DNA of 5,839 nucleotides from Desulfobacteraceae bacterium. Its GTDB lineage: Bacteria; Desulfobacterota; DSM-4660; Desulfatiglandales; Desulfatiglandaceae. How positions within the stretch are numbered: the first letter of the stretch is position 1; every line of letters begins with the position of its first letter. The stretch spans positions 1 to 5,839 of the forward strand of contig JAUUWD010000115.1 in the NCBI GenBank assembly GCA_030589225.1, read 5' to 3'. The position numbers and the translations under genes are program-made. The notes beneath the pieces were generated by a model. That model was not told the origin of the DNA. It searched no databases and saw only the letters and a program-made list of their open reading frames with translations. Positions 1-5,588 of this stretch are shown piece by piece.

Positions 1-75
1 GATTTAGGGAAAGATGATATTCAGGAGGTTAATCCCTGGCGTAACTTAGATAGTGTCCATCCAGAAATGAGATAG
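1..75 (+). CDS. C-terminal end of an unidentified plus-strand gene (partial, 5' end outside window)
   Basis: Frame 1 is open from the window edge to a TAG at 73-75 and encodes 24 residues, beginning DLGKDDIQEVNPWRNLD and ending SVHPEMR. All other frames on both strands are closed within this stretch, so this is the only candidate coding frame. A plus-strand intrinsic terminator at 320-351 agrees with a gene ending here. The last seven residues are encoded largely by the repeat element starting at 53. If the element and one flanking TAGATA copy are removed, the frame would instead read through to a TAG at 268-270 and end in NLDRP. The product cannot be recognised from so short a tail. A chance open frame of this length is quite possible, so confidence is moderate to low. 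Confidence 0.42.
   Translation, partial: DLGKDDIQEVNPWRNLDSVHPEMR
47..52. repeat. left copy of the TAGATA direct repeat (putative target-site duplication)
   Basis: TAGATA abuts the outer edge of the left terminal inverted repeat and is repeated exactly at 257-262 beyond the right terminus. The exact placement at both boundaries supports transpositional insertion. Six bases alone can match by chance, so the argument rests on the combination with the inverted termini. Confidence 0.55.
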
Positions 76-84
76 TTTTCGCAA
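53..84 (+). repeat. left terminal inverted repeat of the MITE-like element
   Basis: The outer 17 bases pair with the right terminus with two differences. The inner part ends in TTTTCGCAA at 76-84 and aligns with TTGCGGAAAA at 226-235 on the opposite strand after small gaps. Confidence 0.6.
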
Positions 85-123
85 GGTCAAGTCGAAGATC
101 CCGGACTTTGAGCGGGGGAAGAT

Positions 124-170
124 GTCCCGCTGTCAGCGGGATTAACCATCCCGCTTAAATACAGCGGGAC
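124..170. repeat. nested palindrome in the element core (four alternating copies of TCCCGCT/AGCGGGA)
   Basis: GTCCCGCTGT (124-133) is the exact inverse of ACAGCGGGAC (161-170). Inside lies AGCGGGAT (135-142) facing ATCCCGCT (148-155) across a 5-base loop. This gives a 10-bp outer stem and an 8-bp inner stem separated by an asymmetric internal loop of 1 versus 5 bases. The same bases can also fold as two side-by-side hairpins: TCCCGCT 125-131 with AGCGGGA 135-141, and TCCCGCT 149-155 with AGCGGGA 163-169. A further AGCGGGG lies at 111-117. The structure could form in single-stranded DNA or RNA. No function is evident beyond membership of the repeat element. Confidence 0.75.
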
Positions 171-225
171 AGGCAACCATACACGGAAGTATTTCGAGGA
201 TTAAACCCCGAAGCTGACGCAGAGA

Positions 226-256
226 TTGCGGAAAATAGCCATTTTTGGATAGACAC
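226..256 (-). repeat. right terminal inverted repeat of the MITE-like element
   Basis: On the minus strand from 256 it reads GTGTCTATCCAAAAATG and then runs inward to TTTTCCGCAA. It is the imperfect inverse of 53-84. Confidence 0.6.
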
Positions 257-262
257 TAGATA
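257..262. repeat. right copy of the TAGATA direct repeat (putative target-site duplication)
   Basis: This is the exact partner of 47-52, directly outside the right terminus GACAC at 252-256. Joining 52 to 263 would restore an uninterrupted reading frame ending at a TAG at 268-270. Confidence 0.55.
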
Positions 263-319
263 GGCCGTAGCCCTACGAATGATTCATTTGGATCACCCTC
301 TCCACCCTGAATTTTGAAT

Positions 320-351
320 AAGGCGGAGTCGTCATTGATTCTGCCTTTTTT
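320..351 (+). terminator. Rho-independent terminator on the plus strand
   Basis: AAGGCGGAGTC (320-330) pairs with GATTCTGCCTT (337-347) through 11 consecutive pairs, two of them G-U, around the 6-base loop GTCATT. The stem runs straight into six T residues (346-351). On the minus strand the two wobble pairs become A-C mismatches and no U-rich tract follows, so the signal is directional. It fits termination of the plus-strand gene ending near 75 (or 270 before insertion). It may give only weak bidirectional help to dnaE, whose own terminator is not obvious. The remainder of 263-368 shows only very short inverted repeats (such as CGTAG/CTACG at 266-277) and no gene. Confidence 0.7.
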
Positions 352-368
352 GGCTCTTCCGTAAGCCC

Positions 369-3300
369 TTAAAAATTCCTTTTCTCATGAACGATAATCT
401 TATTGCCGATCAATAGTTCGATCTTATCTATGAGTTCCTGGCAGGGCAGTACTTTGAAACGATCGTGAGCGGCAATGACGATTTCCTTTCCATTGTTTGT
501 ATTCATCTTGAAGAGAAGGCTGCATTCACCGGGGTATGTAAATACGATATCCTGTAAGTCCTCCAAAAATTCCTTCGACACAGCCTTTTCGACGAGCCTT
601 AGTTCGATGGCCTTTATAGCATTCTGCCTGACGGAATTCAGTGTGACGATATCCTGTGCAATGATCTTTGCTGAAGTGTCGCCCGTCTCCACACTCCCAT
701 TTATAAGTAAAGGGTCGTCGCTTTTAAGGAGCGGGGAAGTCCGGTTGAAAACGTCAGGGAAGACGATAACCAGAGTTGATCCAGTCAGGTCTTCTACGAC
801 CATGGTGGCCATCTTATCACCCCGCCTGGTCCGTTTCATTTTCAGATTTCCCACAACGCAAGCGATTTTGACTTGACTTTTGTCCTTCTGAGATGGGAGC
901 TCCTGAACAGTACAGGTTGTGAATTGTTCTATCTCCCTTTTGAATCTCGCGAGGGGATGGCCCGTAATGTAGAATCCAAGGGCTTCCTTTTCCCTCCCCA
1001 GCTTCTCCTTGTCATCCCATTCATCACAATCGGGAAGTTCAATGAGTCCCCCGGATTGGCCATCTCTTAAGTCCAAAGACCCGAATATGTTAAGCTGATT
1101 TGGATCCTGGTTTGAGCCGCAAAATTTGAGCACATTGTCCAGGGCGCCGAAAAGCCGCGATCTGTAAATACCGGTAAAATCAAAGGCCCCACACTGAATC
1201 AAACACTCCAAGACCCTGTGGTTTACTTTAGACCCTTCAATCCTCTTACAGAGATCAAGCAGATCGCGAAACGGCCCATGCGCCTCTCGCTCTTCAATGA
1301 CTGATTCTAAGGCCTTCAAACCGACATTTTTGACGGCGGCAAGGCCGAAACGGATTTTTCCTTCTACTACAGAGAAATCGGCCTGGCTTTCATTGATATC
1401 CGGGGGTAGAATCTTTATCCCCATCCCAGGGCATTCGGCAATGTTTTTGATAGTTTTGTCCTGATTTCCCATGTCCTGGGTTAATAAAGACGCCATGAAC
1501 TGGACAGGATAGTTCGCTTTAAGGTATGCGGTTTGATACGCGATCATGGCATAGGCCGCGGAATGTGATTTATTAAAGCCATATCCACCGAACTTTTCTA
1601 TTAGCATAAATAGTTTATCTGCTGTTTTGCGGGTAACGCCGTTTTCGGTGGCTCCTTCAATGAACCGTGCCCTGTGTTTCGCCATTACCTCGGGTTTCTT
1701 TTTCCCAATAGCCTTCCTGAGTTCGTCGGCCTCGGCCAGGGTATAGTTGGATAGAACCTGGGCGATCTTCATGACCTGTTCCTGGTATAATATCACCCCA
1801 TAAGTTTCCTTTAGGATAGGTTCAAGCTCGGGAAGGAAATATTTGATTTTTACTTTCCCGTGTTTTCCATTCACAAAATCATCAACCATGTTGCTTCCCA
1901 GAGGGCCTGGCCTGTAAAGAGCAACCAGGGCCACCAGGTCCCCGAATACCTCAGGTCTCAGTCTGCGCAAGAGCTCTTTCATACCAGCACTTTCCAACTG
2001 AAATACGCCGGTTGTTCTTCCGTCACTGCACAGTTGATAGGTGGCATCGTCATCCAGAGGTATCTTATCAATATCAATTTTTTTCTGCGTGGTTTCTTCG
2101 ATGAGCTTGAGAGTCTGTTTGATGACCGTCAGGGTCTTTAGTCCAAGGAAATCGAATTTGATGAGACCCAGTTGCTCAATCCGATCCATGGTGTACTGGG
2201 TCATGATTTCGTCCTTGGAGCCCTTAAAAAGCGGCAGGTATTCCACAAGAGGCCTGTCTGAAATGACCACCCCGGATGCGTGAGTGGATGCATGCCTGGC
2301 CAGACCTTCAAGGGCACGGGCTATCTTCAATAATTTCTTTCCAGGCCCTTCGCCTTCCTCAAGCCGTCTGAGTTCAGGGTCACCCTGTATAGCCTTATCC
2401 AGGGTGACCCCGGGACCTTCCGGGACCAGCTTTGCAATACGGTCTACCTCTCCTAAAGGGATATTGAGACTGCGACCCACGTCTCTTATGGCACCCCTTG
2501 CTTTCATGGTGCCGAAAGTGATGATCTGGGACACATTATTGCGGCCGTATTTTTCGGCCACATACTGGATAACTTCATCCCTGCCGTTGATACAGAAGTC
2601 AATGTCGATGTCGGGCATGCTTATTCTCTGGGGGTTCAGAAATCGCTCGAAGAGAAGCCCGTACTTGATGGGATCGATATTGGTGATATTGAGGCAATAG
2701 GCAACGAGTGAGCCTGCGGCTGATCCGCGGCCAGGTCCTACAGGAATATCACGACGTCGGGCATGAGCTATAAAATCGGCGACTATCAAAAAGTAGCCAG
2801 CAAACCCCATGCTATGGATGATCTCAAGCTCAAAATCAAGTCTCTCACGGTATTCCCTGACCACAGTTTCGGCCACATCGCCTTCTTCATCTTTTTTCTG
2901 TGCAAGCCTTTCCTTTAGCCCTTTCCGGGAGTCCTCGGTTAATAGCTCATTTAGGCTTTTTTCCCTTTGAACCTGAAATACGGGGTATTTATAACGACCG
3001 AACTCCATCTCATACTCACAAAGCCGGGCTATCTGGACAGTATTGGCGAGCGCATCTTCGTAACCCTGAAGGGCCTGTTCCATTTCCTGCCTGGATTTGA
3101 AATAAAATTCGTTACTTGAGAATTTGAGACGTTTTGTATCCTCAACGGTTCGGCCTGTCTGCACGCAAAGAAGCACATCATGGGCCTCAGCGTCTTCCTG
3201 GTTCAGGTAGTGACAGTCGTTTGTGGCAACAAGAGGGATAGAGAGGTCTTGAGACAGTTCTCTCAGGGCCCTGTTTATCTTTATTTGTTCAGGCAGTTTG

Positions 3301-3848
3301 TTGGCCTGTACTTCTAAGTAGAAACGATCATTATCAAATATGCTGGCAAGTTCCTGCGCTTTCTCCCTGGCGGCGTCAAAACGGCCTGCATTGATAAAAA
3401 ATGGGACATTTCCTTTGAGGCAGGCGGAAAGAGCTATGAGGCCTCCGTTAAATTCTTTTAAAAGCTCCATATCCACACGGGGGTGATAGTAAAATCCTTC
3501 CAAATGGCCCAAAGTCACAAGTTGACTGAGATTCTTGTACCCTTCCTCGTTCATAACCAGGAGGACCAGGTGATAGGCATTGGGGCTTCCATCCATTGAC
3601 GGTGATCGATCCCGGCGGTCCCCGGGGGCGACATATATTTCACACCCTATGATGGGCTTGATTTCGGCTTTAACTGCCTGGTCATAAAACTGTATGGCCC
3701 CGAACATATTTCCGTGGTCCGTGATGGCGACGGCGTCCATCCCCAGGCTGCGGGACTTCTTTAGCATTTGGTCAATGCGAATGGCACCATCCAGGAGGCT
3801 ATATTCGGTATGGACATGAACATGAACAAATGGTTTATGATGTTTCAC
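369..3848 (-). CDS. dnaE: DNA polymerase III subunit alpha (DnaE), replicative polymerase
   Basis: The product is the catalytic subunit of the replicative polymerase holoenzyme: 1159 residues, close to the usual DnaE length, with no intein or deletion seen. The N-terminal PHP domain (about 7-290) has HVHT at H11/H13, D20, TDHG with H45, E70, H93, C143 and D211/H213, the complete metal-ligand set of the PHP family. The C-family polymerase core follows, with GPGRGSAAGS at 371-380, PDIDIDF at 412-418 (D415 and D417 as catalytic aspartates) and KFDFLGLKT with D566 as the third carboxylate. FGGYGFNKSHSAAYA (753-767) is the typical fingers-region motif. A helix-hairpin-helix region lies near 835-890, and QLNIF at 918-922 matches a beta-clamp-binding motif. 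An OB-fold lies near 993-1075, followed by a C-terminal domain. The start is GTG (3846-3848) with a GAGGA Shine-Dalgarno; the stop is TAA at 369-371. It is divergent from the kinase-like gene. Identification is secure. Confidence 0.98.
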   Translation of the reverse strand: MKHHKPFVHVHVHTEYSLLDGAIRIDQMLKKSRSLGMDAVAITDHGNMFGAIQFYDQAVKAEIKPIIGCEIYVAPGDRRDRSPSMDGSPNAYHLVLLVMNEEGYKNLSQLVTLGHLEGFYYHPRVDMELLKEFNGGLIALSACLKGNVPFFINAGRFDAAREKAQELASIFDNDRFYLEVQANKLPEQIKINRALRELSQDLSIPLVATNDCHYLNQEDAEAHDVLLCVQTGRTVEDTKRLKFSSNEFYFKSRQEMEQALQGYEDALANTVQIARLCEYEMEFGRYKYPVFQVQREKSLNELLTEDSRKGLKERLAQKKDEEGDVAETVVREYRERLDFELEIIHSMGFAGYFLIVADFIAHARRRDIPVGPGRGSAAGSLVAYCLNITNIDPIKYGLLFERFLNPQRISMPDIDIDFCINGRDEVIQYVAEKYGRNNVSQIITFGTMKARGAIRDVGRSLNIPLGEVDRIAKLVPEGPGVTLDKAIQGDPELRRLEEGEGPGKKLLKIARALEGLARHASTHASGVVISDRPLVEYLPLFKGSKDEIMTQYTMDRIEQLGLIKFDFLGLKTLTVIKQTLKLIEETTQKKIDIDKIPLDDDATYQLCSDGRTTGVFQLESAGMKELLRRLRPEVFGDLVALVALYRPGPLGSNMVDDFVNGKHGKVKIKYFLPELEPILKETYGVILYQEQVMKIAQVLSNYTLAEADELRKAIGKKKPEVMAKHRARFIEGATENGVTRKTADKLFMLIEKFGGYGFNKSHSAAYAMIAYQTAYLKANYPVQFMASLLTQDMGNQDKTIKNIAECPGMGIKILPPDINESQADFSVVEGKIRFGLAAVKNVGLKALESVIEEREAHGPFRDLLDLCKRIEGSKVNHRVLECLIQCGAFDFTGIYRSRLFGALDNVLKFCGSNQDPNQLNIFGSLDLRDGQSGGLIELPDCDEWDDKEKLGREKEALGFYITGHPLARFKREIEQFTTCTVQELPSQKDKSQVKIACVVGNLKMKRTRRGDKMATMVVEDLTGSTLVIVFPDVFNRTSPLLKSDDPLLINGSVETGDTSAKIIAQDIVTLNSVRQNAIKAIELRLVEKAVSKEFLEDLQDIVFTYPGECSLLFKMNTNNGKEIVIAAHDRFKVLPCQELIDKIELLIGNKIIVHEKRNF

Positions 3849-3852
3849 TGTA

Positions 3853-3857
3853 TCCTC
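3853..3857 (-). promoter_or_regulatory. ribosome binding site of dnaE
   Basis: On the minus strand GAGGA lies 4 bases before the GTG codon at 3848-3846. It supports the non-ATG start, which also places the PHP motif FVHVHVHT at residue 7, the normal distance from the N-terminus in this family. Confidence 0.7.
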
Positions 3858-3875
3858 GGTATTTTCTTAAAGAAT

Positions 3876-3897
3876 AGTTATCTGTTGTAAGATAACT
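3876..3897. repeat. perfect 7-bp inverted repeat in the divergent intergenic region (possible operator or 5' leader hairpin)
   Basis: AGTTATC (3876-3882) and GATAACT (3891-3897) are exact inverses across an 8-base spacer. Their position just downstream of the predicted dnaE -10 box means they could be a dimeric repressor site, or a stem-loop at the very 5' end of the dnaE mRNA. Neither strand has a U-tract after it, so it is not a terminator. A second small palindrome, TTCTT/AAGAA around 3869, lies next to it. Confidence 0.4.
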
Positions 3898-3904
3898 GAA
3901 AAAC

Positions 3905-3933
3905 ATGATACGGTAAATGCCCAAGATCTGCAA
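3905..3933 (-). promoter_or_regulatory. candidate sigma70-type promoter for dnaE
   Basis: On the minus strand TTGCAG (3933-3928) and TATCAT (3910-3905) are separated by exactly 17 bases. The -10 box matches consensus at 5 of 6 positions and the -35 box at 3 of 6. The transcript would start near 3898, giving a leader of about 50 bases that begins at the inverted repeat 3876-3897. Prediction is by eye only. Confidence 0.45.
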
Positions 3934-3979
3934 GGCTGTTTTAGGGAAGAAACAATACAATTGACCGTGTCACTAAATT

Positions 3980-3985
3980 AGGAGA
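3980..3985 (+). promoter_or_regulatory. ribosome binding site of the PAS/kinase-like gene
   Basis: AGGAGA lies 7 bases before a GTG codon at 3993-3995. This supports GTG as the start, and no competing ATG with a comparable signal is seen nearby. Confidence 0.7.
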
Positions 3986-3992
3986 AATAGAC

Positions 3993-5588
3993 GTGAGCGC
4001 CGCCCAGCAAGGCAATCTGAAAAACCGACTTGAGAGATTGAAAGGCGAAAATAAGGCACTGAAAGAAAAACTAACATCTCTTAAGAAAGAGCACCGGCTT
4101 GTTGAAAAGGCACTAAGGGAAGGCCAACAATTGCTCAATAATACTCCTGTAGCCTTATTCCTCATCCAGGAGGGAAAGATTATCATGACCAATGAAACGG
4201 CCCAGGAGTGGTTAGGATATAAAGAGGAAGAGATCCTGAGCCGGAGCTTTTTGGATTTTGTGCATCCCGATTCCCTTGATTATGTAAGCGGGCTCTACCG
4301 CAAGATGATTTCAGGCAAATCGGTCCCGGACATGTATGAAACCTATGTGATGAGGAAAGGTGAGGACACCCTGTACTGCGAGGTCCAGGTGAAGAAAATC
4401 AAGTTTAAGGGCCGAAGGGCGTTCTTGATGAACCTGATTGGTCTTGATCGCAGGATTCAAATGGAGCGGCAGCGCAGTCGATCGGAAAAAATGGAGGCAC
4501 TTGTCCGCATGGCTTCAGGGTTGAGGCAGGAATTTATTGGCTGCATGAGTATTTTTGATAACAAAGCCCCCCAACTCCGGAACCCGGGATCTCTTACAGA
4601 TACACAGTTTTTGGTATATTTAGAAAAGATTGAAAGTTTACGAGAAAAAGAGAACGGTATTCTTCAAAAGCTGACCGTTTTAGCAGGGATCGAAAAAAAT
4701 GAATCGGATGCTGTTCTTTTTGACTTAAAAAAAAATGTTCAGAATGCGGTTATGTCAATTTTTCCTAAGTCGAAGGAAGCCCGTACGCAGGACGATGCCG
4801 AGATAAGTATTAAGACCTACTTGAGAAAACTTGCACCCGTGAGAGGTAATCCAGAAGAGATACAGAATGTTTTTCAAAGCCTGATCTCAAACGCCGTTGA
4901 GGCGTTGCCGAATGGTGGAGAAATCTATTTGACCACAGAGGAAGATTCTGATTTTGCGTATGTTTACATGCAGGATAATGGGTTGGGCATTCCGGAAGAT
5001 ATAAAGGGCAAAATTTTCGACCCATTTTTCAGTACAAAAAGCGGCTCCTCCCTGGGCCTGGGATTGAGTATGGCTAATGCTATTGTAGGTCAGCACAGGG
5101 GGGAAATTGAGGTAATGAGCAATGAAGGGCAAGGAACCACTTTTATTGTCAAACTTCCTCTTGCGAAAAAACCACAATCCCTTAAGGCCCGAATTGTCAG
5201 GAAAAGGATTAAAAACTCACATATTTTAATCATATCAGGCGGGGGCATCTTTGAGGATCTGCTGTGCCAATTATTTATAAGCAAAGGTGGAAAAATCACT
5301 TCTGCTTCGAGCGGTGCCGAGGGTCTAAAGTTATTGAAGAAGAGTAAATTTGATTTGGTTATTGTTGACTTAAATGCGCCCTATAATGAATACTCAAAAA
5401 TCATTGCAACAATAAAGAAAATAGAACGAGGCTTACCGGTTGCATTGGTTGCTGGCGATGATAAGAAGAGACCCCTGCAAGCGCTAAAAAAACTTGGTGT
5501 AGACTTAATAATTGGCAGGCCTCTTGAAATGGATAGTGCTTTAGTCCTTATTTCTCAGGCACTATCTATAAGGAAGTCGTCCGAATGA
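3993..5588 (+). CDS. PAS-domain histidine-kinase-like protein with C-terminal receiver-like domain; probably catalytically atypical (pseudo-hybrid kinase)
   Basis: A 531-residue protein with no signal peptide or membrane segment, so likely cytosolic. A basic/acidic coiled coil occupies about 7-45. A PAS domain follows (about 45-150, with TNETAQEWLGY and FVHPDS). The helical dimerisation region begins at KMEALVRMASGLRQEF (166-181). In the family pattern this position has a phosphoacceptor histidine (as in AHDF); here it is Q179 (CAG at 4527-4529), and no histidine occurs between 92 and 367. The ATPase domain (about 285-390) looks intact: N300 in the N box, DNGLGIP (328-334), FDPFFSTK (342-349) and LGLGLSMA (354-361). 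A receiver-like domain (about 408-527) keeps D459 but has S415-G416 where the acidic pair is expected, A487 at the switch Ser/Thr and R509 for the conserved Lys. The gene's TGA overlaps the rarA ATG. It is therefore likely a signal-sensing ATP-binding protein rather than an ordinary autokinase. The precise function is unknown. Confidence 0.88.
   Translation: MSAAQQGNLKNRLERLKGENKALKEKLTSLKKEHRLVEKALREGQQLLNNTPVALFLIQEGKIIMTNETAQEWLGYKEEEILSRSFLDFVHPDSLDYVSGLYRKMISGKSVPDMYETYVMRKGEDTLYCEVQVKKIKFKGRRAFLMNLIGLDRRIQMERQRSRSEKMEALVRMASGLRQEFIGCMSIFDNKAPQLRNPGSLTDTQFLVYLEKIESLREKENGILQKLTVLAGIEKNESDAVLFDLKKNVQNAVMSIFPKSKEARTQDDAEISIKTYLRKLAPVRGNPEEIQNVFQSLISNAVEALPNGGEIYLTTEEDSDFAYVYMQDNGLGIPEDIKGKIFDPFFSTKSGSSLGLGLSMANAIVGQHRGEIEVMSNEGQGTTFIVKLPLAKKPQSLKARIVRKRIKNSHILIISGGGIFEDLLCQLFISKGGKITSASSGAEGLKLLKKSKFDLVIVDLNAPYNEYSKIIATIKKIERGLPVALVAGDDKKRPLQALKKLGVDLIIGRPLEMDSALVLISQALSIRKSSE
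5571..5576 (+). promoter_or_regulatory. ribosome binding site of rarA, inside the end of the kinase-like gene
   Basis: AGGAAG lies 8 bases before the ATG at 5585 and within the last codons of the upstream gene. Together with the 4-base ATGA overlap it indicates coupled translation of the two genes. Confidence 0.6.

Larger units (their letters stand above)
53..256. mobile_element. MITE-like non-autonomous element, 204 bp, with terminal inverted repeats and target-site duplication
   Basis: The left end (from 53) reads GTGTCCATCCAGAAATG. The right end, read on the minus strand from 256, is GTGTCTATCCAAAAATG, matching at 15 of 17 positions. Similarity continues inward, less regularly, to TTTTCGCAA on the left and TTTTCCGCAA on the right. 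Both ends are directly flanked by TAGATA (47-52 and 257-262), as expected for a 6-bp target duplication. The interior has no appreciable ORF and carries a nested palindrome at 124-170. Short length, terminal repeats, no transposase and a target duplication together define a MITE-like element that would be moved in trans. The mobilising transposase family cannot be assigned from this window. An alternative is a dispersed fold-back repeat whose flanking hexamers match by chance. Confidence 0.62.

Noticed and set aside
23..28. AGGAGG as a strong Shine-Dalgarno sequence at the left edge
   Set aside because: No start codon follows at a workable distance (the nearest GTG is at 53 and the nearest ATG at 67). 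The bases read as ordinary codons in the open frame 1.
111..170. Repeated 7-mers as a possible CRISPR array
   Set aside because: The units are very short, alternate in orientation and have irregular 3-8 base gaps. They form hairpins rather than spaced direct repeats.
352..368. GGCT/AGCC inverted repeat as a dnaE terminator
   Set aside because: The stem is only 4-5 bp and is followed on the minus strand by A residues rather than a U-tract.
475..1070. Plus-strand open frames at 475-876 and 873-1070
   Set aside because: They lie antisense within the conserved C-terminal part of dnaE and show low-complexity, non-family-like translations.
2284..2700. 138-codon plus-strand open frame
   Set aside because: It is antisense to the dnaE catalytic core, whose motifs account fully for the sequence. 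The Ser/Arg/Pro-rich translation is typical of a shadow frame.
3956..3961. TACAAT as a -10 box for the plus-strand operon
   Set aside because: The hexamer is good (5 of 6), but no -35-like sequence lies 15-19 bases upstream, so the promoter for the kinase-rarA operon is left unassigned.
3961..3989. TTGACC as a -35 box for the plus-strand operon
   Set aside because: A matching -10 would fall on GAAATA, over the ribosome binding site, and would leave almost no leader.
3941..4192. Minus-strand open frame across the start of the kinase-like gene
   Set aside because: It overlaps the promoter/leader region and the coiled-coil coding part of the real gene, and has no recognisable domain.
4810..5299. 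Minus-strand open frames opposite the ATPase and receiver regions
   Set aside because: They are antisense to clearly conserved kinase motifs and have no ribosome site or recognisable content.
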